Shown: piece by piece, positions 38,473-48,892 of the stretch
Layout of the letters: every line of letters begins with the position of its first letter
Position numbering within the stretch: position 1 is the first letter of the stretch
From: Lachnospiraceae bacterium Zagget3
GTDB taxonomy: Bacteria; Bacillota_A; Clostridia; Lachnospirales; Lachnospiraceae
Assembly (NCBI GenBank): GCA_001941025.1
Contig: MSHE01000032.1
Span: 310,001 to 374,000, forward strand
Length of the DNA stretch: 64,000 nucleotides
Direction: 5' to 3'
Notes under the pieces: generated by a model
Databases searched by the model: none
What the model was told of the DNA's origin: nothing
Seen by the model: only the letters and a program-made list of their open reading frames with translations
Translations under genes and position numbers: made by a program

Positions 38473-41400
38473 TTATCCGATCACGTATCCGTGCCGCACG
38501 GTGTAGGTCCTGCCGTTGTAGGTCACGGTCCCGCTGTAGGCGAACTGTACCTTACCGTTGTTTAAGTACCAGGTGCCGTTCTGGTTCGACGCGATCCCGT
38601 GGAAGTTAAAGTTGACCTTGCCACCGCTTACGTACCACCAGCCGTTCTTGTTCTTATCGACGCCGTTGTGGGTGAAGTCCACTTTGCCGCCGCTGATATA
38701 CCACCAGCCGTTCGCGTTTCCGTAGTTGCCAAGGCCCGTAAAGTCAAACCGTACCTTGCCGCCTTCCACATAGTACCAGCCGTTCTTGTTCTTGTCGACA
38801 CCGTTGTGGGTGAAGTCCACTCTGCCGTTCTTGATGTACCACCAGCCGTTGTCGTTCTTGTAGTTCGAAAGGCCCGTGTAGCCGAACTGCACCCGGCCGC
38901 CTTCCACATAGTACCAGCCGTTCTTGTTCTTATCGACGCCGTTGTGGGTGAAGTCCACTTTGCCGTCTTTGATGTACCACCAGCCGTTCACGTTGCGGAA
39001 GTTGCTAAGGCCCGTAAAGCCTGTCTGCACCTTGTTGCCGATCACGTAGTACCAGTCACCCGCGGTACCGATGGCGCCGGTCCGGTCTTTTAAGATATCC
39101 GTCTTTGTAAAGTCGACAACACCGCTTTCGACATACCACTTGCCGTTCGCGTTCTCCGCAAAGCCGTAATAATCTTTGCAGAACACACCGTCCGCATACA
39201 GGCGCCAAACCCCGTCGGAATCCTTGAGGAGCCCATCTTTAAGCACCAGGTTATCCTTAGCGGTCTGCAGCGCGAGCACTGCAGCGTCTACCTCATCCTG
39301 CGTGGCATCCGGGTCAGCCAGGACGCTCACCGCGTCCATAAGGCTTTCCTCAAACGGTGCCCAGGTGTCCGCTGTGTAACAGCCCTCCAGCAACAGGGAA
39401 TCCGTCACGATCTCGCTTAACAGCTCGCTCTTATCGACCCCGCTGACTGGTATCGGTTCCGGCTTCTCCAAACCTACGATTGCCGTTACAAGGGCAACCG
39501 TCGCATCATTTACGGCATCCTGTGTCGCGTCCGGATCCGCGTCGACTGCCTTCGCGGCCTCGAGCGCCTCTGCAAGCGCTGCCCAGCTCTCCGGTGTGTA
39601 ATCACTTTCGTCTAACGCGTCCGCGGTATCGATCGCCGCTTCCAGGATGGTCTTGTCGACTACATCGGTGTGTATCTGCTCCAGCTTCGTAAGCGCGTCC
39701 ACGAGAGCGACCGACGCACTGTCTACCTCATCCTGTGTCGCGTTGGCATCCGCGCTGACTGCCTTTGCCGCGGCCAGGGCATTCTGGAGGGCCTCCCAGC
39801 TCTCCGGTGTGTAGTAGTCCTTGTACTCCTCCAGAGCTTCCGTTGCCGCGATCTCCGCGTTCAGGATCGTCTTGTCAACTTTATCGGGCGGCGCAAGCCC
39901 CAGATTCGCAATCGCGTTCACGAGAGCGTACGTCGCGCTGTCTACGTCATCCTGTGTCGCGCTGTCGTCCGCACTGACTGCCTTTGCCGCATCCAGGGCA
40001 TTCTGGAGGGCATTCCAGCTGTCCGGTGTGTAGTTGTCCTTATACTCCGCCAGCTCTTCCGCTAACTCGATCGCCGCGTTCAAGACGGTCTTGTCAGTGG
40101 TCGGCTGCGCAACCGTATACGTCCAGTATGTACCGGGTTCGGTCACATCCTGCAGATAATCCTCCGATACGATGCTGCCGTTCTCCGGGCTGTCGTACCA
40201 GATCTGCTGATCCACCACCTGGCCTCTGGTAAAGATGTCGGTGTTCTCACCAATCGCAACCCACTCCAGCGCCGGGCATCCGATGGCGAATCTCTCACCG
40301 CTTGTTACATTTCCCGTATCCCAATTGCTTAAGTCAAGGGAGGTGAGGCTTTCGCAGTTCGCGAACATATCATCCATACATTCCACGTTCGAGATGTCCC
40401 AATTTGACACGTCCACGCTGGTCAGACTTGCGCAGCTGTCAAACAGGGATTCCATGGTCGTCACGTTCGAGGTATCCCAGCCCGACACATCTACACTTGT
40501 CAGGCTTGTACAACCCGCAAACAGACCCCACATGCTCGTCACATTCGAGGTATCCCATCCCGACACGTCCAGACTTGTCAGGTTTTCGCACCTCTGGAAC
40601 ATACCGGTCATGTCCGTCACGCTCGAGGTATCCCAATCCGACACATCAATGCCTGTCAGATTATAACAGTCTAAGAACAGAAATGCCATGTCTACCACGT
40701 TCGAAGTATCCCAGTTTGAGACATCCACGCCGGTAAGACTTGTGCAGTCACTGAACATTCCATACATATCTTCCACGGACGAGGTATCCCAATCCGACAC
40801 ATCAATGCTTGTCAGATTATAACAGTCTGAAAACAGGAATAACATGTCTACCACGTTCGAAGTATCCCAGCTTGAGACATCCACACTGGTGAGGCTTGTG
40901 CATTCATAGAATGTGCCCCCCATATCCTCCACGGACGAGGTGTCCCAATCCGACAGGCCTTCCACGCTGGTAAGGCCCGCACAATAGGCGAACGTGCCGT
41001 ACATGTTCTCCACCTTCGAGGTGTTCATATTCTCAAGTCCGCTGAATGCGGCATTTGAGAATTCAAAGAACCAATATGCGAGGCTGATAGGCTGCGCCTC
41101 CGCAAACGATTCATCGATTACTACGCTTGTCACGGTTTCCCGGACCTCGTACCACGGAAGGTCGGTTGACTCACCATAATCCACGGCGAGGGTCTCCAAA
41201 CCCGTGTACACTTCCGTCACGGTCTTGTCTTTATATTCACTCCCCACCTCCGGGACGGTTTCGTCCGTATAGAATGTCAGTGAGTTGTCATCCTCGCTGT
41301 AGACGGCAAACGCCTCCGGCGCTTTGGTCGTATACGTCCAGTACGTGCCGGGCTCGGTCACATCCTGCAGGTAATCCTCCGATACGATACTGCCGTTCTC

Positions 41401-43110
41401 CGGGCTGTCGTACCAGATCTGCTGATCCACCACCTGGCCTCTGGTAAAGATGTCGGTGTTCTCCCCGATCGCAACCCATTCCAGCGCCGGGCATCCGATG
41501 GCGAATCTCTCGCCGCTTGTTACATTGCCCGTATCCCAATTGCTTAAGTCAAGGGAGGTGAGGCTTTCGCAGTTCGCGAACATATCATCCATCCACTTCA
41601 CGTTCGAGGTGTCCCAATTTGACACGTCCACGCTGGTCAGACTTGCGCATTCGTCAAACAGGGACTCCATGTCCGTCACGTTCGAAGTATCCCAGTTCGA
41701 TACATCTACGCTTGTCAGACTCGGACAATACGCAAACACAGCCCACATGCTCGTCACACTCGAAGTATCCCATCCCGACACGTCCAGACTTGTCAGACTT
41801 TCGCAGCTCTGGAACATGCCAGTCATGTCCGTCACGCTCGAGGTATCCCAATCCGCCAGCCCGTCCGCGCTGGTAAGACTTGTGCAGTCATAGAACATGC
41901 CCTCTATATCCTCCACGGACGAGGTGTCCCAATCCGACAGGCCTTCCACGCTGGCAAGGCCTGCACAATCGGCGAACGTGCCGTACATGTCCTCCACGGA
42001 CGAGGTGTCCCAACTCGTCAGCCCGTCCACGTTTTCAAGACTTGTGCAGTCATAGAACATGTACCCCATATCTTCCACAGACGTGGTGTCCCAATCCGAC
42101 AGGTCTTCCACGCTGGCAAGGCCTGCACAATAGGCAAACGTGCCGTACATGTCCTCCACGGACGAGGTGTCCCAATCCGACAGGCCTTCCACACTGGCAA
42201 GGCCTGCACAATAGGCAAACGTGCCGTACATGCTCTCCACCTTCGAGGTGTCCATATTCTCAAGTCCGCTGAACGCGGCATCTGAGAATTCGAAGAACCA
42301 ATATGCGAGGCTGATAGGCTGCGCCTCCGCAAACGATTCATCGATCACTACGCTTGTCACGTCTTCCCTGATATCGTACCACGGAAGATCGGTTAACTCA
42401 TCATCATCCAAATCGAGAGTCTCCAAACCCGTATACACATCCGTCACGGTCTTTCCGTTATAGGTACCGTCCTCGGCGGGTGCCACGTCCCAATAGAACG
42501 TCAGCGAGCAGTCATCCTCGCTGTAGACGGCAAACGCCTCCGGCGCTTTGGTCGTATACGTCCAGTACGTGCCGGGCTCGGTCACATCCTGCAGATAATC
42601 CTCCGATATGATGCTGCCGTTCTCCGGGCTGTCGTACCAGATCTGCTGATCCACCACCTGGCCTCTGGTAAAGATGTCGGTGTTCTCCCCGATCGCAACC
42701 CATTCCAGCGCCGGGCATCCGATGGCGAATCTCTCGCCGCTTGTTACATTGCCCGTATCCCAATTGCTTAAGTCAAGGGAGGTGAGGCTTTCGCAGTTTG
42801 CGAACATATCATCCATACATTCCACGTTCGAGGTGTCCCAATTTGACACGTCCACGCTGGTCAGGCTGGCGCAGCTGTCAAACAGGGACTCCATGTCCGT
42901 CACGTTCGAAGTATCCCAGTTCGATACATCTACGCTTGTCAGACTCGGACAATACGCAAACACAGCCCACATGCTCGTCACATTCGAAGTATCCCATCCT
43001 GACACGTCCAGACTTGTCAGGCTTTCGCAGCCCTGGAACATAGCAGTCATGTCCGTCACGCTCGAGGTATCCCAGTTTGAGACATCCACGCCGGGAAGAC
43101 TTGTGCAGCC
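38473..43110 (-). CDS. Giant BspA-like surface protein, C-terminal part (frame after the frameshift)
   Basis: Continues the protein encoded at 43056-47996 in another frame. It contains the last part of the BspA-type (DUF285) repeats with units such as WDTSNVTDM, including two further large modules that begin FAVYSEDD. Four FIVAR-type helical repeats follow (DKT-L start, TQD-VD motif) encoded by about 40095-39230, then WYY wall-binding repeats (NGWWYISGGKVDFTHNGVDK) to the C terminus. There is no start signal of its own; the frame is open to 43347, but its product resembles the protein only from 43110 on. The gene is either broken or the frameshift is a sequence error. Confidence 0.85.
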   Translation of the reverse strand, partial: GCTSLPGVDVSNWDTSSVTDMTAMFQGCESLTSLDVSGWDTSNVTSMWAVFAYCPSLTSVDVSNWDTSNVTDMESLFDSCASLTSVDVSNWDTSNVECMDDMFANCESLTSLDLSNWDTGNVTSGERFAIGCPALEWVAIGENTDIFTRGQVVDQQIWYDSPENGSIISEDYLQDVTEPGTYWTYTTKAPEAFAVYSEDDCSLTFYWDVAPAEDGTYNGKTVTDVYTGLETLDLDDDELTDLPWYDIREDVTSVVIDESFAEAQPISLAYWFFEFSDAAFSGLENMDTSKVESMYGTFAYCAGLASVEGLSDWDTSSVEDMYGTFAYCAGLASVEDLSDWDTTSVEDMGYMFYDCTSLENVDGLTSWDTSSVEDMYGTFADCAGLASVEGLSDWDTSSVEDIEGMFYDCTSLTSADGLADWDTSSVTDMTGMFQSCESLTSLDVSGWDTSSVTSMWAVFAYCPSLTSVDVSNWDTSNVTDMESLFDECASLTSVDVSNWDTSNVKWMDDMFANCESLTSLDLSNWDTGNVTSGERFAIGCPALEWVAIGENTDIFTRGQVVDQQIWYDSPENGSIVSEDYLQDVTEPGTYWTYTTKAPEAFAVYSEDDNSLTFYTDETVPEVGSEYKDKTVTEVYTGLETLAVDYGESTDLPWYEVRETVTSVVIDESFAEAQPISLAYWFFEFSNAAFSGLENMNTSKVENMYGTFAYCAGLTSVEGLSDWDTSSVEDMGGTFYECTSLTSVDVSSWDTSNVVDMLFLFSDCYNLTSIDVSDWDTSSVEDMYGMFSDCTSLTGVDVSNWDTSNVVDMAFLFLDCYNLTGIDVSDWDTSSVTDMTGMFQRCENLTSLDVSGWDTSNVTSMWGLFAGCTSLTSVDVSGWDTSNVTTMESLFDSCASLTSVDVSNWDISNVECMDDMFANCESLTSLDLSNWDTGNVTSGERFAIGCPALEWVAIGENTDIFTRGQVVDQQIWYDSPENGSIVSEDYLQDVTEPGTYWTYTVAQPTTDKTVLNAAIELAEELAEYKDNYTPDSWNALQNALDAAKAVSADDSATQDDVDSATYALVNAIANLGLAPPDKVDKTILNAEIAATEALEEYKDYYTPESWEALQNALAAAKAVSADANATQDEVDSASVALVDALTKLEQIHTDVVDKTILEAAIDTADALDESDYTPESWAALAEALEAAKAVDADPDATQDAVNDATVALVTAIVGLEKPEPIPVSGVDKSELLSEIVTDSLLLEGCYTADTWAPFEESLMDAVSVLADPDATQDEVDAAVLALQTAKDNLVLKDGLLKDSDGVWRLYADGVFCKDYYGFAENANGKWYVESGVVDFTKTDILKDRTGAIGTAGDWYYVIGNKVQTGFTGLSNFRNVNGWWYIKDGKVDFTHNGVDKNKNGWYYVEGGRVQFGYTGLSNYKNDNGWWYIKNGRVDFTHNGVDKNKNGWYYVEGGKVRFDFTGLGNYGNANGWWYISGGKVDFTHNGVDKNKNGWWYVSGGKVNFNFHGIASNQNGTWYLNNGKVQFAYSGTVTYNGRTYTVRHGYVIG

Positions 43111-46100
43111 CAGAACGTAAAGCCCATACCCGTCACGTTCGAAGTATCCCAGTTTGAGACATCCACGCCGGTAAGACTTGTGCAGCTTTCGAACATGGCC
43201 TCTATATCCTCCACGGACGAGGTGTCCCAATCCGACAGGTCTTCCACGCTGGTAAGACTTGTGCAGCCATAGAACATGGCCACCATATCCTCCACAGACG
43301 AGGTGTTCCAATCCGACAAGCCTTCCACGCTGGCAAGGCTTGTGCATTCATAGAACGTGCCATACATGTCCTCCACGGACGAGGTGTCCCAATTCGCAAG
43401 CCCGTCCACGCCGGTAAGATTTGTGCAGCCATAGAACGTGCAACCCATATCCTCCACGGACATGGTGTTCCAATCCGACAGGTCTTCCACGCTGGCAAGG
43501 CCTGCACAATAGGCGAATGTGCCGTACATGCTTTCCACCTTCGAGGTGTCCATATTCTCAAGTCCGCTGAATGCGGCATCTGAGAATTCGAAGAACCAAT
43601 ATGCGAGGCTGATAGGCTGCGCCTCCGCAAACGATTCATCGATCACCACGCTTGTCACGGTTTCCCGGACCTCGTACCACGGAAGATCGGTTGACTCACC
43701 TAAATCCAAATCAAGGGTCTCCAAATCCGTGTACACTTCCGTCACGGTCTTTCCGTTATAGGTACCGCCCTCGGCGGGTGCCACGTCCCAATAGAACGTC
43801 AGCGAGTAGTCATCCTCGCTGTAGACGGCAAATGCGTCTATCGTTGAAGTGTAGTATGTGCCGGCCTCTTTTATACCGATCATGTAGTTGTCTGATACCA
43901 CGGTTCCTTTTGTATCGCTGTCGTACCAGATCTGCTGGGAGACGAGCGCGTCGGGGCTCGTGGCAAACAGGGTAAAGTCGTCCCCGATCGCGATCCACTC
44001 AAGGGAATCGCAGTCAGTGGCGAAATCCTCGTAGTGTTGCGTTACCTTACTCGTTTTCCAATTGCTTAAGTCGAGGCTTTCCAGACTGGAACAGCCTTGG
44101 AACATGTTGTTCATCCACGTAACATTCGAAGTGTCCCAGCCGGACACATCCAGACTTGTCAGGCTCTCACAGTCATAGAACGTGTAGTCCATGTCCGTCA
44201 CGTTCGAGGTATCCCAGTTTGAGACATCCACGCTGGTAAGGTTCTTGCAACCATCGAACATGTCGAATATATACACCACGGACGAGGTATCCCAATCCGC
44301 CAGCCCTTCCACGCTTGTAAGGCTTGCGCAATCACTGAACATCCAGTACATGCCCGTCACGTTCGAAGTATCCCAGCCTGAAAGATCCACACTGGTAAGG
44401 TCCGCGCTTATGCCTTCTTCGCTGCTATAGTACATCTCGAACAAGCAGCTCATATCTGTCACATTCTCGGTGTTCCACTTCGACAAATCCACGGTTTTAA
44501 GGCTTGTACACTCAGCGAACATCCAGCTCATATCCGTCACATTCGAAGTGTCCCAATTCGCAAGCCCGTCCACGCTTCCAAGACTTGTGCAGTCATAGAA
44601 CATGGCATACATATTTTCCACCTTCGAGGTGTCCAAATTCGCAAGTCCGTTGAATGTGGCATTCGAGAAATCATAGAACCAAAACGCGAGGCTTACAGGC
44701 TGCGCCTCCGCAAACGATTCATCGATCACTACATTTGTCACGTTTTCCCTGATACCGTACCACGGAAGATCGGTTGACCCATCAGTATAATCCAAATCGA
44801 GGGCCTCCAAACCCGTATACACGTTCGTCACGGTCTTGCCGTCATAAGTGTCGCCGACGGCGGGCACCGTATCCACATAGAACGAAAGGCTGCCCTCATC
44901 CTCGCTGTAGACGGCAAACGCGTCTATCGTTGAAGTGTAGTATGTGCCGGCCTCTTTTATACCGATCATGTAGTTGTCTGATACCACGGTTCCTTTTGTA
45001 TCACTGTCGTACCAGGTCTTCTGGGAGACGAGCGGGTCGCTGCTCTTTTCAAACAGGTCGAAATCGTCCCCGATCTTGATCCACTCAAGGGAATCGCAGT
45101 CAGTGGCGAAATCCTCGTAGTGTTGCGTTACCTTACTCGTATCCCAATTGCTTAAGTCGAGGCTTTCCAGACTGGAACAGCCTTGGAACATGTTGTTCAT
45201 CCATGTGGCGCTCGAAGTGTCCCAACCGGACACATCCAGGCTTGTCAGGCTCTCACAGCCATAGAACGTGTAGTCCATGTCCGTCACGTTCGATGTATCC
45301 CAGTTTGAGACGTCCACGCTGGTAAGGCTCTCACAGCCACAGAACATGCCGTATATATACACCGCGGACGGAGTGTCCCAACCGGACACGTCCACGCTGG
45401 TAAGGCTCTCGCAGTTATAGAACATGTAGTCCATATCCTCCACGGACGAGGTGTCCCAATCCGCCAGCCCCTCCACGCTTATAAGGTTTGCGCAATCACT
45501 GAACATCCAGTACATGCCCGTCACGTTCGAAGTATCCCAGCCTGAAAGATTCACACTTGTAAGGGCCGAGCTTATGCCCTCTCCGTTACTATAGAACATC
45601 TCGAACATGCATCCCATATCTGTCACATTCTCGGTGTTCCACTTCGACAAATCCACGGTTGTAAGGCTTGTACACTCAGCGAACATCCAGCTCATATCCT
45701 CCACGGATGAGGTGTCCCAACCCGTCAGACCATCCACGCTGGTAAGGGCTTGACAATCATAGAACATGGCATACATATCCGTAACCTTGGAGGTGTCCCA
45801 ATCCTTCATGTCGTCCACGCTGGTCAGTTTTGCGCATTCTTCAAACATAGCCGCCATGTCCGTCACACTCGAGGTGTCCACATTCGCGAGCCCGCTGAAT
45901 GCGGCATCCGAGAAGTCGTAGAACCAATATGCGAGGCTTTCCGGCTGCGCGCCCGCGAACGATGAATCGAATACAATGTCCGTCACGCTTTCGTGGACAT
46001 CATACCACGGGGCCTCGCCATAGTCTTTCGCCACGAGACTCTCCAGCCCCGTATACACGTTCGTTACAGGCTTGTTGTCATAAGTATCGCCGACAGCGGG

Positions 46101-47996
46101 CACCACATCCACATAGAACGAAAGGCTGCCTTCCTCCTCGCTGTAGATGGCAAACGCCTCTTTCGTTGAGGTGTAGTATGTGCCAGCCCCTTTTATACCG
46201 ATCATGTAGTTGTCTGATACCACGGTTCCTTTTGTATCGCTGTCATACCAGGTCTGCTGGGAGACGAGCGGGGCGCTGCTCTTTTCAAACAGGTCGAAGT
46301 CGTCCCCGATCTTGATCCACTCAAGGGAATCGCAGTCAGTGGCGAAATTCGCATAATGTGATGCCTCTGTCACCTTGCTTGTATCCCAATTGCTTAAGTC
46401 GAGGCTTTCCAGACTGGAACAGCCTTGGAACATGTTGTTCATCCATGTGGAACTCAAAGTGTCCCAACCGGAAACATCCAGATCTGTCAGGCTCTCGCAG
46501 CCATAGAACGTGTAGTCCATGTCCGTCACCTTCGAAGTGTCCCAGTTTGAGACATCCACGCTGGTAAGGCTCTTGCAGTCATAGAACATGTCATATATAT
46601 ACACCACGGACGAGGTGTCCCAGCTCGCCAACGCGTCCTCGCTTTCAAGACTTGTGCATTCATAGAACATGCTATCCATATCCACAACGGACGAGGTATC
46701 CCAATCCGCAAGCCCATCCAAGCTTGTAAGGCTTGCGCAATCACCGAACATCCCGTACATGCCCGTCACGCTCGAAGTATCCCAGTTTGAAAGGTTCACA
46801 CTGGTAAGGGCCGCGCTTATGCCTTCTTCGCTGCTATAGTACATCTCGAACATGCATCCCATATCTGTCACATTCGCAGTGTTCCACTTCGACAGATCCA
46901 CAGTTGTAAGGCTTGTACAATCACCGAACATCCAGCTCATGTCCTCCACGGACGAGGTATGCCACTCCGCCAGGCCGTCCACGCTTTCAAGGCTTGTGCA
47001 GTAATAGAACATGCCATACATATCCTCCACGTTCGAGGTGTCCCAACTCGCCAACGCGTCCACGCTGGTAAGACTTATGCAATATTCAAACATTTCGTAC
47101 ATATACTGCACGGACGAGGTGTCCCAATTTGACAGTCCTTCTATGCCTGTCAGATTTTCACAAGCGCTAAACGTGTGATCCATGTAGATCACGGACGAAG
47201 TATCCCAATTTGCCAGCGCATCCACGTTTGTCAGACTAAAGCATTCTTCGAACATGGTGCCCATGTTAGAAACATTTGATGTATCCCAACCGCTTACATC
47301 GTTCGTTTCCGACGCAAGATCCAGTTTTTCGCAGCCCCAGAACATGCATCCCATGCTCTCCGCTTGCGAGGTGTCCATATTCACAAGCCCGCTGAATTCC
47401 GCGTTATCGAACCCATAGAACCAATTCTCGAAGTTGATGGGCCGCGCGTTGGCAAACGATGCATCGATCACCACGTTTGTCACGCTTCTTCGAATACTGT
47501 ACCACGGGGTTTTGGTGTAGTCGGTCGCTTCAAGGGTCTCCAGACCCGTATACACGTTTGTTACGGTCTTGCCGTTATACTCACTCTCCGCCTCCGGGAC
47601 GGTTTCGTCGGTATAGAATGTCAACGAGTAGTCATCCTCGCTGTAGATGGCAAATGCCTCTACCTCCTCGAGCGTCTCCGCATAGGTCTCCACCGCGGGG
47701 AGTGTCTCCTCCGCGTCAAGGTTCTCCTCCGGAGATCCGGTCGATTCGATCGTCTCCGGTTCCGCGGCCTGTGTTGCAGCCGCTTCCACCGCGGTCTCCT
47801 CCGCGGCCTGCGTCGCAGACGCTTCCACCGCGGTCTCATCCGCGGCTTGTGCCGTGACTTCCTCCTCCGGCGTATCGGCGTACGCGACGCTGATCCCGCC
47901 AACGCCGAACGATCCGCACACCATCACAACCGAAAGAATACCGGCCAGAAATCTGTTCCAACCGGGTCTTTTGTTGAATTTCCGTGTTTTTTTCAT
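43056..47996 (-). CDS. Giant BspA-like surface protein, N-terminal part with signal peptide
   Basis: Starts at an ATG behind GGAGGGAGCGGC. The signal peptide ends with cleavage after VAYA (residue 40). A short Ala/Glu/Thr-rich linker (about 41-115) leads into leucine-rich-like BspA repeats of about 24 residues (TSVDVSNWDTSNVTDM...). They are grouped in large modules that each begin with FA(I/V)YSEDD and VYTGLE and end near TYYTST. Four module starts lie in this part. Such repeats are used for binding host or bacterial surfaces. The reading ends falsely at 43056 after a one-base shift at 43109-43111. With one base restored the whole gene would encode 3174 residues. Confidence 0.88.
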   Translation of the reverse strand: MKKTRKFNKRPGWNRFLAGILSVVMVCGSFGVGGISVAYADTPEEEVTAQAADETAVEASATQAAEETAVEAAATQAAEPETIESTGSPEENLDAEETLPAVETYAETLEEVEAFAIYSEDDYSLTFYTDETVPEAESEYNGKTVTNVYTGLETLEATDYTKTPWYSIRRSVTNVVIDASFANARPINFENWFYGFDNAEFSGLVNMDTSQAESMGCMFWGCEKLDLASETNDVSGWDTSNVSNMGTMFEECFSLTNVDALANWDTSSVIYMDHTFSACENLTGIEGLSNWDTSSVQYMYEMFEYCISLTSVDALASWDTSNVEDMYGMFYYCTSLESVDGLAEWHTSSVEDMSWMFGDCTSLTTVDLSKWNTANVTDMGCMFEMYYSSEEGISAALTSVNLSNWDTSSVTGMYGMFGDCASLTSLDGLADWDTSSVVDMDSMFYECTSLESEDALASWDTSSVVYIYDMFYDCKSLTSVDVSNWDTSKVTDMDYTFYGCESLTDLDVSGWDTLSSTWMNNMFQGCSSLESLDLSNWDTSKVTEASHYANFATDCDSLEWIKIGDDFDLFEKSSAPLVSQQTWYDSDTKGTVVSDNYMIGIKGAGTYYTSTKEAFAIYSEEEGSLSFYVDVVPAVGDTYDNKPVTNVYTGLESLVAKDYGEAPWYDVHESVTDIVFDSSFAGAQPESLAYWFYDFSDAAFSGLANVDTSSVTDMAAMFEECAKLTSVDDMKDWDTSKVTDMYAMFYDCQALTSVDGLTGWDTSSVEDMSWMFAECTSLTTVDLSKWNTENVTDMGCMFEMFYSNGEGISSALTSVNLSGWDTSNVTGMYWMFSDCANLISVEGLADWDTSSVEDMDYMFYNCESLTSVDVSGWDTPSAVYIYGMFCGCESLTSVDVSNWDTSNVTDMDYTFYGCESLTSLDVSGWDTSSATWMNNMFQGCSSLESLDLSNWDTSKVTQHYEDFATDCDSLEWIKIGDDFDLFEKSSDPLVSQKTWYDSDTKGTVVSDNYMIGIKEAGTYYTSTIDAFAVYSEDEGSLSFYVDTVPAVGDTYDGKTVTNVYTGLEALDLDYTDGSTDLPWYGIRENVTNVVIDESFAEAQPVSLAFWFYDFSNATFNGLANLDTSKVENMYAMFYDCTSLGSVDGLANWDTSNVTDMSWMFAECTSLKTVDLSKWNTENVTDMSCLFEMYYSSEEGISADLTSVDLSGWDTSNVTGMYWMFSDCASLTSVEGLADWDTSSVVYIFDMFDGCKNLTSVDVSNWDTSNVTDMDYTFYDCESLTSLDVSGWDTSNVTWMNNMFQGCSSLESLDLSNWKTSKVTQHYEDFATDCDSLEWIAIGDDFTLFATSPDALVSQQIWYDSDTKGTVVSDNYMIGIKEAGTYYTSTIDAFAVYSEDDYSLTFYWDVAPAEGGTYNGKTVTEVYTDLETLDLDLGESTDLPWYEVRETVTSVVIDESFAEAQPISLAYWFFEFSDAAFSGLENMDTSKVESMYGTFAYCAGLASVEDLSDWNTMSVEDMGCTFYGCTNLTGVDGLANWDTSSVEDMYGTFYECTSLASVEGLSDWNTSSVEDMVAMFYGCTSLTSVEDLSDWDTSSVEDIEAMFESCTSLTGVDVSNWDTSNVTGMGFTFWAAQVFPAWMSQTGIPRA
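43109..43111 (-). other. Frameshift site in the BspA-like gene (GGG, one G missing)
   Basis: On the coding strand the sequence reads TTC TGG GCT GCA, giving FWAAQVFPAW. Adding one G gives TTC TGG GGC TGC ACA AGT, that is FWGCTSLPGVDVS, which restores the repeat consensus (compare FYGCTSLTSV in neighbouring repeats). The full span of 9524 bases is one short of a multiple of three. Confidence 0.9.
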
Positions 47997-48080
47997 GATG
48001 CCGCTCCCTCCGTCAAACTCTTTTTGCTTTACTTTATCGTTCTATACTGCTGCAGAATAGTTCCTAAAATATGTGGTATT

Positions 48081-48109
48081 ATTGTACCTAAAAACCATTG
48101 AGAATACAA
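48081..48109 (-). promoter_or_regulatory. Sigma-A promoter for the BspA-like gene
   Basis: Minus-strand TTGTAT, 17 bases, TACAAT. It leaves a leader of about 80 bases before the start codon, in which I see no riboswitch. Confidence 0.78.
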
Positions 48110-48166
48110 TGTTTTTGCGCGAAATTATAAGGCTTGTCCACCCAAAAAAACAATGTGAAAACCGCT

Positions 48167-48892
48167 TTACGGCAGATACGTCGTCATCTCATCATACGGA
48201 TTCCTATCCGTGGCCCCGGTGATGGAGTCCGGATCCAGATCCGAGGTATCGAGCGCTTTGCCGACCAAAAGCATCCCGACGGTCTCCATATCCTCCGGAA
48301 TCCCGAGCAGTTCGCGGTAATAGTCCTGCCTTTCTCCGTTGAGGACCGAGGTCGGCGAAGAGACGATCTTCGTTCCGTATCCGAGCGCCAGCGCGGCGGC
48401 ATTCATGGCCTGCGTCGCGAGCCCGGCATCGTATTCAGTCCCCTCGCCGCAGGAGACGATGATGAGAAGCGGCGCGTCGGCGACCTGCGCTCTCGACAGG
48501 CTGCCGGAGTCGGAGCGGGGCGTATCCATGTCATCGGCGATCTCATCCATGATGTCCTGCGATGTGACCGCGGTAAAATGCCAGTCCTGCTGGTTCATCC
48601 CGCTCTGCGCGTTGATGCCGGCGTTTACGATGGTCTCCACTTGCGCCTCCTCGACTGGATCGTCCGTAAAGTACTGGCAGGTCTTGACCTCCCCCAGATA
48701 CGTCGCGAACTCCGCGTCGCTCACCGCGGCGGCAGCTGCGTCACTGGTCGTGGCGGCTGTTGTCCCGCCTTCTGTTTCGTTGGTTGTGGCGGTTGTTGTC
48801 TCGCCTGCTGTTTCGTTCGAGCATGCCGTGCCCACAGCGAACACGGAGGCAACCATGAAAACGAGCAGGGATACTGCCAATGTTTTTTTCAT
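48167..48892 (-). CDS. Nitroreductase-like lipoprotein
   Basis: A 241-residue exported protein. A signal peptide ends at GTAC, giving lipidated Cys24, then a Thr/Ala/Glu-rich linker (about 25-55) and a nitroreductase-fold domain. NAQSGMNQQDWHF and the late LGYGTKIVSSP and MLLVGKAL match the FMN-binding core. The usual Arg-rich opening (RRSxRxF) is replaced by VKTCQYF, so FMN binding may be altered. Nitroreductases are normally cytoplasmic, and an extracytoplasmic one is unusual. It lies 54 bases after the transglutaminase gene on the same strand. Confidence 0.8.
   Translation of the reverse strand: MKKTLAVSLLVFMVASVFAVGTACSNETAGETTTATTNETEGGTTAATTSDAAAAAVSDAEFATYLGEVKTCQYFTDDPVEEAQVETIVNAGINAQSGMNQQDWHFTAVTSQDIMDEIADDMDTPRSDSGSLSRAQVADAPLLIIVSCGEGTEYDAGLATQAMNAAALALGYGTKIVSSPTSVLNGERQDYYRELLGIPEDMETVGMLLVGKALDTSDLDPDSITGATDRNPYDEMTTYLP

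Noticed and set aside
43111..43347. Start of the second BspA frame at 43347 as an independent gene
   Set aside because: The residues it would encode (MHKPCQRGRL...) are out-of-frame translation of the BspA repeats, and there is no ribosome site.
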